Origin: a virus
IMG/VR virus record: IMGVR_UViG_3300009481_002868
Location: 1-45,715 of that record
DNA length: 45,715 nucleotides
Reading direction: 5' to 3' (one strand)
In this document: in pieces, positions 6,807 to 14,948 of the stretch
Layout of the letters: each line of letters begins with the position of its first letter
Numbering within the stretch: position 1 is the stretch's first letter
Position numbers and translations under genes: made by a program
The notes under the pieces: generated by a model
Seen by the model: the letters and a program-made list of their open reading frames with translations, nothing else
Database searches by the model: none
Told to the model about the DNA's origin: nothing

Positions 6807-7193
6807 ATGGTTGAACAAAAAATCGAAAAAAGAGAAATGAAATTGAAATTTGATTCAAAGAATCCTTACAGGAATTTAATTAAGAACCTTCGAAGACTGG
6901 TTCTAGCAAAAACAGATATGGAATATGAGTTCTCAGTTCTTGAAACGTATGCTCAGACGCAGTGCTCTACGTCCCATATATATTCACACCCTTCCATAAA
7001 GTTTTTTAATATTGACGCTAAAACTGCGTCTGCAAAAAAGAACCAAAAGGATTTTGAAATAAATCCGTGGGAAGAGGTAAGAACGGAGTTCTTACGCGCC
7101 ATGACTTGCGACCGTAGGGAGCGATATGAGATTATATCTAAAAGTCTAGCGTGGTTTTATTATACTCCAAGGACAGAAGATTGGATAAGTTAA
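6807..7193 (+). CDS. Hypothetical protein (128 aa, or 118 aa from 6837)
   Basis: A basic N-terminal region is followed by mixed helix and strand, ending in a conserved-looking WFYYTPRTEDW. No Shine-Dalgarno sequence precedes the ATG at 6807; the internal ATG at 6837 follows AAAGAGA and fits the promoter at 6777-6805 better. No family recognised. Its 3' end overlaps the glycosyltransferase frame by up to 43 bases, so the two are probably translated together. Confidence 0.55.
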   Translation: MVEQKIEKREMKLKFDSKNPYRNLIKNLRRLVLAKTDMEYEFSVLETYAQTQCSTSHIYSHPSIKFFNIDAKTASAKKNQKDFEINPWEEVRTEFLRAMTCDRRERYEIISKSLAWFYYTPRTEDWIS

Positions 7194-8053
7194 AAAATTT
7201 ATTACCACTTGATCCATTTGTAAATAATGATGGGATTCCTTTTAATATTTTAGTCTATCAAAACTATGGTATTGGGGATATGGTACAATATTTAAGATAC
7301 ATTCCTATCTTTAGAAAAAGTTTTGAAGGAAAATTAGGATTACTTATTAAAGGTAATTTCTATGAGCCTTGGGTACAGGTTGCAGCAGAGCCGCCTAGCC
7401 TAAAATGGATAATTACAAGTAATTATGGAAGTTATTTAGATGAAGTAATTATTGACGGCTGGAACAGTGTTTCTTCAGAATACAACTATAAAGTCGAGTT
7501 TATGGAACTTATAACACACTGTGGAAGAGGAATTATTCCTCCTGATATGTGGAAGAAGTATACTAAGTATCCTTTAACAGAACCCATAAATGTGGGTTAT
7601 TGTTTAGCAGGATCAAAAGGACATCCAAACGACAAACACAGATCAATAGAAAAAATACATTTTTCAAAATTTATAAATACTTTTAAAGATAAAGTAAATT
7701 TTATAGATTTATCTCAAGAGAACTTACAAAATCAATTTAGTATTGTCAACATAGAAGATACAATCTCTATAATACAATCATTAGATTTAGTAATAACCGT
7801 AGATACACTAATTGCACATCTAGCCGGTTACAATAATATACCTATATTCTTACTACACGGAAATGTTAATGATGACAGGTGGTATAAATATAATAAAGAA
7901 TGGTACAACAATGTAACTCATTTTTATCGAGGGAAAACTAATGAATGGGGAAATCTTATTAACACTAATCTTACAGAAACTTTTTCAGATTGGTGGGAGA
8001 ACTACATTGACAAGACGACCAAAAAACTTAGTGAAAGCGAAAAAAGAAATTAA
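7151..8053 (+). CDS. GT9/heptosyltransferase-like glycosyltransferase
   Basis: Up to 300 residues. The N-terminal part has NYGIGDMVQYLRYIP, the GxGD motif of GT9-type (GT-B fold) transferases. The C-terminal part has LDLVITVDTLIAHLAG followed by IPIFLLHG, the nucleotide-sugar binding block seen in heptosyltransferases and TPR-linked glycosyltransferases. It probably adds a sugar to a host or virion glycan. The start is uncertain: the upstream ATG lies within the previous gene and a TTG near 7183 is an alternative. Acceptor and donor are unknown. Confidence 0.72.
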   Translation: MVLLYSKDRRLDKLKNLLPLDPFVNNDGIPFNILVYQNYGIGDMVQYLRYIPIFRKSFEGKLGLLIKGNFYEPWVQVAAEPPSLKWIITSNYGSYLDEVIIDGWNSVSSEYNYKVEFMELITHCGRGIIPPDMWKKYTKYPLTEPINVGYCLAGSKGHPNDKHRSIEKIHFSKFINTFKDKVNFIDLSQENLQNQFSIVNIEDTISIIQSLDLVITVDTLIAHLAGYNNIPIFLLHGNVNDDRWYKYNKEWYNNVTHFYRGKTNEWGNLINTNLTETFSDWWENYIDKTTKKLSESEKRN

Positions 8054-8408
8054 GGGTATATTACAAGATACTCCTCTTGATGTTGTTAACGAATATGAAG
8101 ATTATGTACTAGAATCAGGGATATGGGAATTAACAATGCCCAGAGTTCACGGCCCTGCTAAAGGGTCTAGAAGAATAGGTTCTGCTAATATGTTATTAGC
8201 TAATTCTATTATAATGGAATATTTTAATTTACATAATCAAGGATTGTCCCACGAAGATAAGTCAGAAGTATCTTTACAAATATTCAAAAGTATTATAGAA
8301 TTATTGGAAGATGAAAAAACTATTCGACAGGTTCCAGAAACCATTCGAGAAACATTTACACTAATAGAAGGAAACAATGAGCGAACAACAACCTCAGATC
8401 GACGTTGA
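8007..8408 (+). CDS. Hypothetical protein (133 aa)
   Basis: The frame is open from 7941, but that would overlap the glycosyltransferase by 113 bases. A TTG at 8007 preceded by GGGAGA at 7994-7999 gives a basic start (MTRRPKNLVK) and is preferred. The protein has a Gly/Arg-rich turn (HGPAKGSRRIGS, about residues 47-58) and helices after it. No family recognised. It overlaps the DsbA-like gene by 32 bases. Confidence 0.6.
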   Translation: MTRRPKNLVKAKKEIKGILQDTPLDVVNEYEDYVLESGIWELTMPRVHGPAKGSRRIGSANMLLANSIIMEYFNLHNQGLSHEDKSEVSLQIFKSIIELLEDEKTIRQVPETIRETFTLIEGNNERTTTSDRR

Positions 8409-8628
8409 TACAAGTGATTTAAAAGACAAACTAGAAAGTTTTGTGGATAATCTCACTAGGATTGATGTAGCTAGAGAAGCTAATAACGAGATCATTAAAG
8501 ATATTAAAAATATGGGAATTAACCCAACAATGGCTAGAAAAGCCGCAAAAATATTACACGAACAAAATAAAGAAGAAGTAGACGCAGCCCACGATGAATT
8601 AATGGGTCTTGTGGATATGGTCAACTAA
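8377..8628 (+). CDS. DsbA-like small DNA-binding protein
   Basis: An 83-residue acidic helical protein. Its central block N-N-E-I-I-K-D-I-K-N and the downstream pattern (hydrophobic-R-K/R-x-A-x-I-L-H-x-x-N-K-E-E-V) recall T4 DsbA, a double-stranded-DNA binding protein linked to late promoters. T4 DsbA has about 89 residues, so length agrees. Identification rests on remembered pattern, not a search. Its 3' end overlaps the convergent SGNH gene by 30 bases. Confidence 0.5.
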   Translation: MSEQQPQIDVDTSDLKDKLESFVDNLTRIDVAREANNEIIKDIKNMGINPTMARKAAKILHEQNKEEVDAAHDELMGLVDMVN

Positions 8629-9246
8629 TAAATTGGCTAGTTCTTTATGTAAATTTGGCCCCGCGTGAGAACCGTCTGGGGCCATTTCTTTGCTTTTTAA
8701 AGAGTCTAAAGGAAAGTTAATAAAATTATTAGTTACTTGTTCTAAATCATCTTGCAAATGATTAAACATATTAATATGTATTTGATTACAAGTAATAATA
8801 GAAGATTGCAAAGCAACAGCAGATTTCCAAATACGACGAACTACAGACTCTTCAGAATAATATAACATACCAGCAGCGTGCCAAGCTGCATAGTGTTCTG
8901 GAGTTTTTCTTTTGTTATCTAGTAGTTGCTCACTTAAAACCCAATTTTTATATAATTTTTTATTACGTTCTACCCAATTAGCTACTATAAATCCTTGCCA
9001 GAACCCTGTTCTTTTATCTCGAACTTGCCAACGGTATTCGCTGGTATGTCCTATAATAACTATATCAGGAGATGAGGCGATAGCTTTTTCAACTTGTTCA
9101 GTAATGAGAAATTCAGAAGCACCGCTTTGTGAAAGATTAATACAATCTACATCAAAGTGTTCTGCTACCAAATAAGGATAAGCTTGCTTTTTATCAGCAA
9201 GTCCCTCCCCTAATGTGTAGCTATCTCCACAGAATATTATTTTCAT
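8599..9246 (-). CDS. SGNH/GDSL-fold hydrolase
   Basis: A 215-residue protein with block I FCGDSYTLGEGL (nucleophile Ser in GDSYT) near the N-terminus and block V DGSHAGPNLH (Asp-x-x-His) near the C-terminus. SGNH enzymes are esterases, often deacetylating or acylating sugars. I start at the ATG at 9246 rather than 9273 because the GDS strand then begins at residue 2, as usual. TATAAT on the minus strand ends 6 bases before that ATG, so it may also be nearly leaderless. It is the only minus-strand gene between 6237 and 45227. Confidence 0.78.
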   Translation of the reverse strand: MKIIFCGDSYTLGEGLADKKQAYPYLVAEHFDVDCINLSQSGASEFLITEQVEKAIASSPDIVIIGHTSEYRWQVRDKRTGFWQGFIVANWVERNKKLYKNWVLSEQLLDNKRKTPEHYAAWHAAGMLYYSEESVVRRIWKSAVALQSSIITCNQIHINMFNHLQDDLEQVTNNFINFPLDSLKSKEMAPDGSHAGPNLHKELANLLVDHIHKTH

Positions 9247-9262
9247 TTTTAAATTATACACT

Positions 9263-9871
9263 ATGATTAACACAGATACAAATAAAATTTTACTTATAGG
9301 TAATAGTTACTCTTTAGCTTCTTTGTGGGCTGAAAAACCTTGGCCGTGGCAGCTTGGGTTAAGTAATAGCATAGAAGATATGGGAGCTACATTAGATTAC
9401 CAAGCTGATGCTATTATTAATGAACCTAAAGAAAATTATGAATACGTTATTTGGTTAGTTGGACACCATTTAAGAGCAGACCCAAGAGCCAACAAAGAAT
9501 TTTTACTCCCCTATCCGTGGGCAACAGGAGATGTTTGGGGAGATTTAACTAGAAAACTATGGTTTAAAAAATTCACTAGGTTAAGGTGGTACAAAAGAAT
9601 AGCTTTGTTAAGTGTTTATTCTGTATTACATCATGTACCTCAAGATAAGTTAATGTTAGTACCTGTTTACCATCCTAATATTTTAGAAAATAAACTACTT
9701 AAAGATAACCCATCTATATGGTGGAATTACTTGTATAAGTATAGAGAATCTGACCCTGATGGGACTGGACACCCTAATCAAAATGGTCACAATAAAATTG
9801 CACTATCATTTCAAAAGGAGATTTATGACAGGTGGAAGATTTCATTGACCCTACGTGGGCCTTCTGTATAA
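9263..9871 (+). CDS. SGNH-like protein with GNS block I
   Basis: A 202-residue protein starting 16 bases from the divergent SGNH gene. Block I reads LLIGNSYSLAS (GNS in place of GDS). The C-terminal DGTGHPNQNGH supplies the Asp and His of block V. Trp-rich segments lie between them. It may be a hydrolase or acyltransferase acting on a sugar. It shares almost no sequence with its divergent neighbour beyond the blocks. No clear Shine-Dalgarno sequence is present. Confidence 0.65.
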   Translation: MINTDTNKILLIGNSYSLASLWAEKPWPWQLGLSNSIEDMGATLDYQADAIINEPKENYEYVIWLVGHHLRADPRANKEFLLPYPWATGDVWGDLTRKLWFKKFTRLRWYKRIALLSVYSVLHHVPQDKLMLVPVYHPNILENKLLKDNPSIWWNYLYKYRESDPDGTGHPNQNGHNKIALSFQKEIYDRWKISLTLRGPSV

Positions 9872-10428
9872 GAAAAGATTTTAATAAATCAATCGCTGAT
9901 TCAGCAGATAAAATAATTGAAAGAGCCGAATCTTCTGTGCAATGGTATGGAAACCAATGGGTTTCAAAATTTTTACCAACAGGAGTTTGTATATTACTAA
10001 AACCAGGAGATGGTTATGATTGGCATTTTGATAACTTAGATTATACTAATGGAATTGTAAATGTTCCTAGGCCTGATAGATATTGGACAGAAGTTATATA
10101 TCTAAACGAAGGTACACCTTTAGAAATAGGTAGTTGGAACCCAGAGTCTAGTAGAGTTTATGAAACAGATTTTAGTGCGCCTGTTCCAAAAGATATAATT
10201 GCAACTATATACCCTAAACCCGGAAAAATAGTTAGATTTCCATGTTACATGGTTCATAGAATTAAACCTCCCGTAATTAATAGGCGTTGGACAATTACTA
10301 CTTTTGTTAGTAGTATTCGATATAAAAGTCTTTCTAAAAAAGATTTGTCCGATGGGTTTAAGAAATACTTTGCACAAGACCCAAAAATATTGTATAATAT
10401 AAAAAATATGAAAGGAAACAAACAATAA
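9832..10428 (+). CDS. 2-oxoglutarate/Fe(II)-dependent oxygenase
   Basis: A 198-residue protein on the double-stranded beta-helix pattern: WHFD (H65, D67) is the first half of the iron facial triad, H142 in MVHRIKPP the third ligand, and R151/R152 binds 2-oxoglutarate. Such phage enzymes hydroxylate protein side chains, sugars or bases. The start is GTG at 9832. AAAGGAG lies at 9814-9820, and a 7-codon ATG frame (9825-9848) sits between the ribosome-binding site and the GTG. It overlaps the SGNH gene by 40 bases. Confidence 0.85.
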   Translation: MEDFIDPTWAFCIRKDFNKSIADSADKIIERAESSVQWYGNQWVSKFLPTGVCILLKPGDGYDWHFDNLDYTNGIVNVPRPDRYWTEVIYLNEGTPLEIGSWNPESSRVYETDFSAPVPKDIIATIYPKPGKIVRFPCYMVHRIKPPVINRRWTITTFVSSIRYKSLSKKDLSDGFKKYFAQDPKILYNIKNMKGNKQ

Positions 10429-10655
10429 TGGATGTATATACACATACTTTAATAGCTGTAGGCTGCGTTGCCGCAGCTTTTTACGCAGGACTTTATTTTA
10501 ATAAACGATCTATCGTTAATAATATTGTAACACATTTACTGGAAACCCTAGAAAGAGATGGGTTCATAAAAACTATTATAGACAAAGACGGGGACGTAAC
10601 AATGATTCCCATATCAGAAATTGAAAGGGGTGCAAGAAATGACAAGCCCGTATGA
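10428..10655 (+). CDS. Small single-pass membrane protein
   Basis: A 75-residue protein with one N-terminal membrane segment (about residues 7-25) and a cytoplasmic-looking tail containing DKDGDVTMIPISEIE. AAAGGAAA precedes the ATG and the start overlaps the oxygenase stop (TAATG). Function unknown. Confidence 0.7.
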   Translation: MDVYTHTLIAVGCVAAAFYAGLYFNKRSIVNNIVTHLLETLERDGFIKTIIDKDGDVTMIPISEIERGARNDKPV

Positions 10656-10866
10656 GTGGGGAAGGAAAAACGAAAGAGAACAGCTGGGACAACTAATTAA
10701 GTCTGTAGTTGAAAAACGTGATGTCGAAACACTAGCAAAATGGTATCAAACGTTAGGAAAAGCCTTAGAAATTGTAAAAGAAGACGGCAGATATTCGAGA
10801 GAAGGATTACACCAACTAGATTCTCTTGAAAAAGGAATAAAATATCTAATAACGGAGGTAAAGTAG
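10639..10866 (+). CDS. Small helical protein (75 aa)
   Basis: The frame is open from TTG at 10621, but the ATG at 10639 behind AAAGGGG is the better start (MTSPYEWGRKNERE). The sequence is helical with many charged residues; no family recognised. The stop overlaps the GTG start of the DNA glycosylase, so the two are coupled. Confidence 0.7.
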   Translation: MTSPYEWGRKNEREQLGQLIKSVVEKRDVETLAKWYQTLGKALEIVKEDGRYSREGLHQLDSLEKGIKYLITEVK

Positions 10867-11747
10867 TGCCAGAAGGACCAGAATGTACAATCGTTGCTGA
10901 TCAGTTAGACACTGAAGCTAGAGGTTGGTCATTAACAAACGTTGAATTATTGACAGGAAGATACACGAAAAAAGAGCCTGTTGGGTTTTCTGAATTTATG
11001 GATGATCTAGGAAAAGACGGTAAATATATTCATTCAGTTTCAAATAAAGGTAAATTTATTTATTGGTTATTAGAAGGTGGAGTTATTTTTAGTACTCTAG
11101 GAATGAGTGGTACTTATAAAACTGAAGATAACAAATATGCTAGAGTAAAATTTGACATTAGAGATAATGTTCCTGGTAGGATAAACCCAACTAAAAGTCT
11201 TTATTATTCAGATATGAGAAACTTTGGAACTTTAAAATTTATCTCAAAAAATCCTCAACAAGAATTAGACAAAAAACTAGCTACAATAGGGCCAGATATG
11301 CTAAATAATCCATGTAAGTTAGAAACATGGTTAGATATATGTGAAAAACGTAAAAATAATTCTTTAGTAAAATTTTTAATGGAACAAAAAAATATATCTG
11401 GAGTTGGGAATATTTATAAATCTGAAAGTCTTTTTCTTGCAGAACTTGCTCCACACAGAAAAGTAGGTGATTGTAGTGAAGAAGAAAAGATACGTTTATA
11501 TGAGGCTGTTATAGCAATATTGCGCACTGCTTATGAAGCTGGAGGAGCGACGATAAGAAATTATTCTGATTTACATAATAATTATGGCAAATATATTTCT
11601 TTTCCCTCAAAAGCTACAGAAATGATGAAAGAAAGAATTGGAGTAATGGTATATTCTCAAACAAGAGATCCTCACGGAAATCCTATAGAAAAGTGTACGT
11701 TAGATGATAATAGGACAACCCATTGGTCCCCAATTGTGCAAAAATAA
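10866..11747 (+). CDS. Formamidopyrimidine-DNA glycosylase/endonuclease VIII family
   Basis: A 293-residue base-excision repair enzyme. The mature N-terminus PEGPE carries the catalytic Pro and Glu, and the helix-two-turn-helix reads QKNISGVGNIYKSE (about 173-186). The C-terminus (VYSQTRDPHGNPIEK...RTTHWSP) aligns with the zinc-finger region but lacks the four cysteines, as in zincless Fpg/Nei proteins. It would excise oxidised bases and nick the strand, useful for a surface-ocean phage. Start codon is GTG, overlapping the previous stop. Confidence 0.92.
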   Translation: MPEGPECTIVADQLDTEARGWSLTNVELLTGRYTKKEPVGFSEFMDDLGKDGKYIHSVSNKGKFIYWLLEGGVIFSTLGMSGTYKTEDNKYARVKFDIRDNVPGRINPTKSLYYSDMRNFGTLKFISKNPQQELDKKLATIGPDMLNNPCKLETWLDICEKRKNNSLVKFLMEQKNISGVGNIYKSESLFLAELAPHRKVGDCSEEEKIRLYEAVIAILRTAYEAGGATIRNYSDLHNNYGKYISFPSKATEMMKERIGVMVYSQTRDPHGNPIEKCTLDDNRTTHWSPIVQK

Positions 11748-11748
11748 T

Positions 11749-11777
11749 TTGCCAAAAAGCTAAAACTATAGTATTAT
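11749..11777 (+). promoter_or_regulatory. Sigma70-type promoter of hsp20
   Basis: TTGCCA (11749-11754), a 17-base spacer and TATTAT (11772-11777). The start would be near 11784, giving a leader of about 78 bases that holds two stem-loops. It begins immediately after the glycosylase stop codon. Confidence 0.65.
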
Positions 11778-11781
11778 ATAT

Positions 11782-11826
11782 TAATAGTAAAAAACTATTA
11801 TTGACTTGCCTCAAATGAGGGAGTCA
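11782..11826 (+). promoter_or_regulatory. Stem-loops in the hsp20 leader
   Basis: The first stem pairs 11782-11788 with 11794-11800 (7 bp, A5 loop). The second is TGACT-tg-CCTC-aaat-GAGG-g-AGTCA (11802-11826). There is no T-run, so these are not terminators, and the ribosome-binding site (AAAAGGAG, ending about 11852) is not within either stem. They may stabilise the message or respond to temperature. Confidence 0.5.
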
Positions 11827-11861
11827 CGTAATCTTGCTTAAATTGAAAAGGAGAAAATAAA

Positions 11862-12308
11862 ATGGTTACACACTTACACAAACAAATGAATTTATTTAAC
11901 GATGTCAACAAACTCACCCCGTATGCGGTAGGTTTTGACAGAGTATTCGACATGTTAGGTAGATATGCTACAGACACGGCAACATCTACTGGAGGATTTC
12001 CTCCCTATAATATTAGGAAGGAAGGACAGTTCGGTCATGTTATTGAAATGGCTCTTGCTGGTTTTAATAAGAAAGACATTGAGGTAGAAGTTAGTGACGG
12101 TACTCTTACTATTCGTTCCATTAAGGAAAATAGTAAAGACGAAGAAACAGTTTATCGAGGTATATCTTATCGTAAGTTTGAGCGTAAATTCACTCTTGCA
12201 GACGATATTGTCGTTAAGCGAGCTTTCTTGGAAGACGGTATGCTTGAGGTAACACTTGAGAGAGTAGTCCCAGAAGAGAAAAAGCCTCACCTTATTGAAG
12301 TACTGTAA
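11862..12308 (+). CDS. hsp20: Small heat-shock protein, Hsp20/IbpA type
   Basis: A 148-residue ATP-independent chaperone. The alpha-crystallin domain runs from about residue 48 to 140: PPYNI..., hydrophobic EMALAGF, then DGTLTIRS and RGISYRKFERKFTLAD, ending in LEVTLER, with a C-terminal HLIEVL in place of the usual I-x-I tail. Hsp20 is common in T4-like marine phages and is thought to help virion protein folding. Here it is a single-gene unit with its own promoter (11749-11777) and terminator (12328-12373). Confidence 0.93.
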   Translation: MVTHLHKQMNLFNDVNKLTPYAVGFDRVFDMLGRYATDTATSTGGFPPYNIRKEGQFGHVIEMALAGFNKKDIEVEVSDGTLTIRSIKENSKDEETVYRGISYRKFERKFTLADDIVVKRAFLEDGMLEVTLERVVPEEKKPHLIEVL

Positions 12309-12327
12309 GGTCAAATAGTTAATAGTA

Positions 12328-12373
12328 GGATGAGAGAGGCGATCCAATCGGTTGCTTTTCTCATCCTTTTTTT
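12328..12373 (+). terminator. Intrinsic terminator after hsp20
   Basis: GGATGAGA (12328-12335) pairs perfectly with TCTCATCC (12359-12366), followed by seven T residues (12367-12373). The ATG of the carbamoyltransferase begins at the next base, 12374, so that gene must depend on read-through or on a promoter I cannot see. Confidence 0.88.
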
Positions 12374-13771
12374 ATGGAAAAAATCATGTTTTTAGGAATT
12401 AGTGCATTACATCACGATAGCGCTGTATGCTTAGTAGATGGACAAAAAATATTATTCGCTTCTGGAGAGGAACGGTTCTCTCGAGTTAAAAATGACTCAC
12501 GCTGGCCTACTAGGGCAATAGACCACGTGATTAAACATTACGGTACTCCTACAGACGCGGTATTTTATGATGAATTGAATTTTAGGAAAAGATATGAAAT
12601 TAAAAGAAAACTTCGAAAAGTTGGCATTAATAACCACTGGTTTGTGCCCCACCATAATAGCCACGCTTATAGTGCTATTATTACTGCTCCTTGGGCATGT
12701 GATACACCCTGTGGGGTTATGGTTGTTGACACTATAGGAGGTAAAAAAGCTACTAGTTTAGGTTATTGGGACGGTAAAAATTTACAATGGCTTAAGACAT
12801 TTCCATATCCAAATAGTTTAGGATTGTTTTATAGTTCTATTACAAGACTAATAGGATTTAATTCTAACGTAGACGAGTCTAAAACTATGAGTGCAGCCGC
12901 TTTTGGTACTCCTAAGTGGCAAGAATATATGGAAAAATATCTTATTGATATAGAAAAAGATAATTATACTTGTTTAAAAGATTTTGAACGTGGATTAGGT
13001 TATGGAGTACTTGATTGGGACATTGCTTCAAGCGCTCAAGCAGTTTTAGAAAAAATATTGATTAATTTAGCTAACTGGCTACAAAAAGAAACAGGATGCA
13101 CTAAGCTTGCCTATGCAGGTGGTGTAGCTTTAAATTGTGTTGCAAACACTAAAATATTACAAAATACTAATTTTGATCAAGTATGGGTACAACCCGCCGC
13201 AGGAGATGCTGGGGGAGCAATGGGAAGTGCTTTACAATTTGTACCTGCTAAGTGGGAAAATGCGTATTTAGGGTATGACGCTGGGGACACGTTAGATCCT
13301 GTTGAAGTAGCCTTAAAATTAATAAGAGGACATATAGTTCCCGTTGTTAGAGGTAAAGCTGAGTGGGGACCTAGAGCTTTAGGTAATAGAAGTTTTTTAG
13401 CTATACCTAGTAAAATAAATTCAATAAGATTACATGATATAAAAGGTAGACAAAACGATAGGTGGAGGCCGTGGGCGCCAATATGTCTTTCTTCTGTTGC
13501 CAAAGATAATTTTGATATAGTACAACCGTCTTACGAAATGATGTTTGTTGCATATTCAAAAAATAGGAAATGGTTTCCATACCCTGATAAAACCGCTAGA
13601 CTACAGGTTGTTGATAGTACAAACAATAAATGGTTATCAGAAGTTTTAAAAATAACTACAGAAAATGGACATCCAATTTTAATTAACACGAGTTTAAATG
13701 CAAAAGGCAAACCTATTGTAAATACACACGAAGATTTTACCAAGGAGGTAAATTATGAAAAATACATTTAA
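12374..13771 (+). CDS. O-carbamoyltransferase (NodU/CmcH/TobZ family)
   Basis: This 465-residue enzyme transfers carbamoyl from carbamoyl phosphate to a hydroxyl, usually on a sugar. It has the N-terminal Kae1-like domain with ALHHDSA near residue 12 and HHNSHAYSA (metal-binding histidines), then GGVALNC, EWGPRALGNRS and a C-terminal YrdC-like part with INTSLNAKGKPIVNT. Cellular members are often about 550-600 residues; this one is shorter, mainly at the C-terminus. A start at the second ATG (12386) is possible. It is preceded directly by a terminator and overlaps the next gene by 17 bases. Confidence 0.9.
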   Translation: MEKIMFLGISALHHDSAVCLVDGQKILFASGEERFSRVKNDSRWPTRAIDHVIKHYGTPTDAVFYDELNFRKRYEIKRKLRKVGINNHWFVPHHNSHAYSAIITAPWACDTPCGVMVVDTIGGKKATSLGYWDGKNLQWLKTFPYPNSLGLFYSSITRLIGFNSNVDESKTMSAAAFGTPKWQEYMEKYLIDIEKDNYTCLKDFERGLGYGVLDWDIASSAQAVLEKILINLANWLQKETGCTKLAYAGGVALNCVANTKILQNTNFDQVWVQPAAGDAGGAMGSALQFVPAKWENAYLGYDAGDTLDPVEVALKLIRGHIVPVVRGKAEWGPRALGNRSFLAIPSKINSIRLHDIKGRQNDRWRPWAPICLSSVAKDNFDIVQPSYEMMFVAYSKNRKWFPYPDKTARLQVVDSTNNKWLSEVLKITTENGHPILINTSLNAKGKPIVNTHEDFTKEVNYEKYI

Positions 13772-14195
13772 AATGCTACTGTGCGCCTCTATTTTATTTG
13801 GTTGCGCAGCCGCACCAACTGTGGCAGAAAATATTGACCACAACAAAGAAAGACCCGCAGACGGTCAAGAAGTAAAACCTACAGACAGAATTTATCCTGG
13901 TCAGGTTATTACGACTACTAAACCACTCGCGTGCGGAGAACTTGGATCGGTACTAACAAGTATTAGTAATGATTTCCAAGAAGAACCAATAATAACCGCT
14001 AAACAGCCTATTAGATTAGTTGATGGAACCGTAATTGAAACTATGATTATGATACTTTTTAATCAAAAAACTAAATCTTACACAATACTTGAAACATTAC
14101 CACAAAATGAGGGAGTGATATGTGTTTTAGCTAGTGGAAAAATAGATACTATCACTTTACCTGTTTGGAGTGGTAAAACAGGACTATCTTTATAA
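13755..14195 (+). CDS. Probable secreted lipoprotein (146 aa)
   Basis: The N-terminus is a lipoprotein-like signal: KNTFK, a hydrophobic core and the lipobox ILFGC (Cys at about 17). The mature part has a two-Cys arrangement (LACGELG and VICVLASG) and beta-rich character. AAGGAGG sits inside the end of the carbamoyltransferase gene. It precedes a cell-wall hydrolase, which suggests a role in the host envelope. No family recognised. Confidence 0.68.
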   Translation: MKNTFKMLLCASILFGCAAAPTVAENIDHNKERPADGQEVKPTDRIYPGQVITTTKPLACGELGSVLTSISNDFQEEPIITAKQPIRLVDGTVIETMIMILFNQKTKSYTILETLPQNEGVICVLASGKIDTITLPVWSGKTGLSL

Positions 14196-14196
14196 C

Positions 14197-14763
14197 ATGG
14201 AGATAACTTTACCTGCGTTTATATTTATGATTAATATAATTGGATCTACTTTTTCTAATGACATATCTTCAAAAGAACTTTATTGCCTAGCCGCTAATTC
14301 TTATTTTGAATCAAGAGGAGAATCTTTTGATGGTAAGATTGCAGTTGCTCAGGTGGTAATGAACAGAGTAAAATCTAAACACTATCCTAATACAATATGT
14401 GAAGTTGTTCAACAAGGACCTATTAGAGAGAGTTGGAAAACTAGAAAAATTACAGGGTTACCAGAAGAAGAGAGGATATATTACCCAATTAAAAATAGAT
14501 GTCAATTTAGTTGGTATTGTGATGGCGCATCTGATATAATTCCTATAAATAGAAAAAGTGGTGAAGTAAATACAATAACTACTGCTATGTGGAGAGATTG
14601 TGTGTTTGCTGCAGTTTTAGTATCTACTAATAAAGTTAAATCTTTAGTTGGACCGTCTACTCATTACTATGCTTACAAAAAAGTTACTCCTAATTGGCCT
14701 TCTTTGTCTGAGTATACTGTTGTAGATAACCATAGGTTTATGTATAAGAAAGGAAATTATTAA
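14197..14763 (+). CDS. SleB-type cell-wall hydrolase (Hydrolase_2)
   Basis: A 188-residue protein with an N-terminal hydrophobic signal (residues 5-20) then the Hydrolase_2 pattern: LYCLAANSYFESRGES with the catalytic Glu, GKIAVAQVVMNRV, YPNTICEVVQQ, and CQFSWYCDG. These are lytic transglycosylase-like or amidase-like enzymes acting on peptidoglycan. The ATG at 14197 follows the previous stop by one base; an upstream GTG at 14170 is less likely. Export would place it in the periplasm, so it may assist lysis or entry. Confidence 0.85.
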   Translation: MEITLPAFIFMINIIGSTFSNDISSKELYCLAANSYFESRGESFDGKIAVAQVVMNRVKSKHYPNTICEVVQQGPIRESWKTRKITGLPEEERIYYPIKNRCQFSWYCDGASDIIPINRKSGEVNTITTAMWRDCVFAAVLVSTNKVKSLVGPSTHYYAYKKVTPNWPSLSEYTVVDNHRFMYKKGNY

Positions 14764-14948
14764 TGACTGAAATACTATTAATATTATGGTTTAGTGGATT
14801 CAATATGACTATTAGTAACGACATGTATAAGTTTTCTTCATTACAAGAATGTAATGAGAAAAAAATAATTATTGCAAAAGATTATGGAGCAAACAGCGCT
14901 ACTTGCTTTAAAGGAGACATCCTTGAAGATAGGTTAGAAAACACATGA
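14763..14948 (+). CDS. Small secreted two-cysteine protein
   Basis: A 61-residue protein with a hydrophobic start (residues 4-14), then YKFSSLQEC and a second Cys in ATCFKG. The same layout occurs in the tmRNA-nested gene (241-429) and at 41397-41636, so three members of one small family seem to be scattered through the window. Start and stop overlap both neighbours (TAATG, ATGA). Function unknown; export is inferred. Confidence 0.65.
   Translation: MTEILLILWFSGFNMTISNDMYKFSSLQECNEKKIIIAKDYGANSATCFKGDILEDRLENT

Noticed and set aside
7941-8006. Longer N-terminus for the gene at 8007
   Set aside because: It would overlap the glycosyltransferase by 113 bases and has no ribosome-binding site, while TTG 8007 has GGGAGA.
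13177-13503. 108-codon minus-strand frame
   Set aside because: Shadow of conserved carbamoyltransferase motifs.
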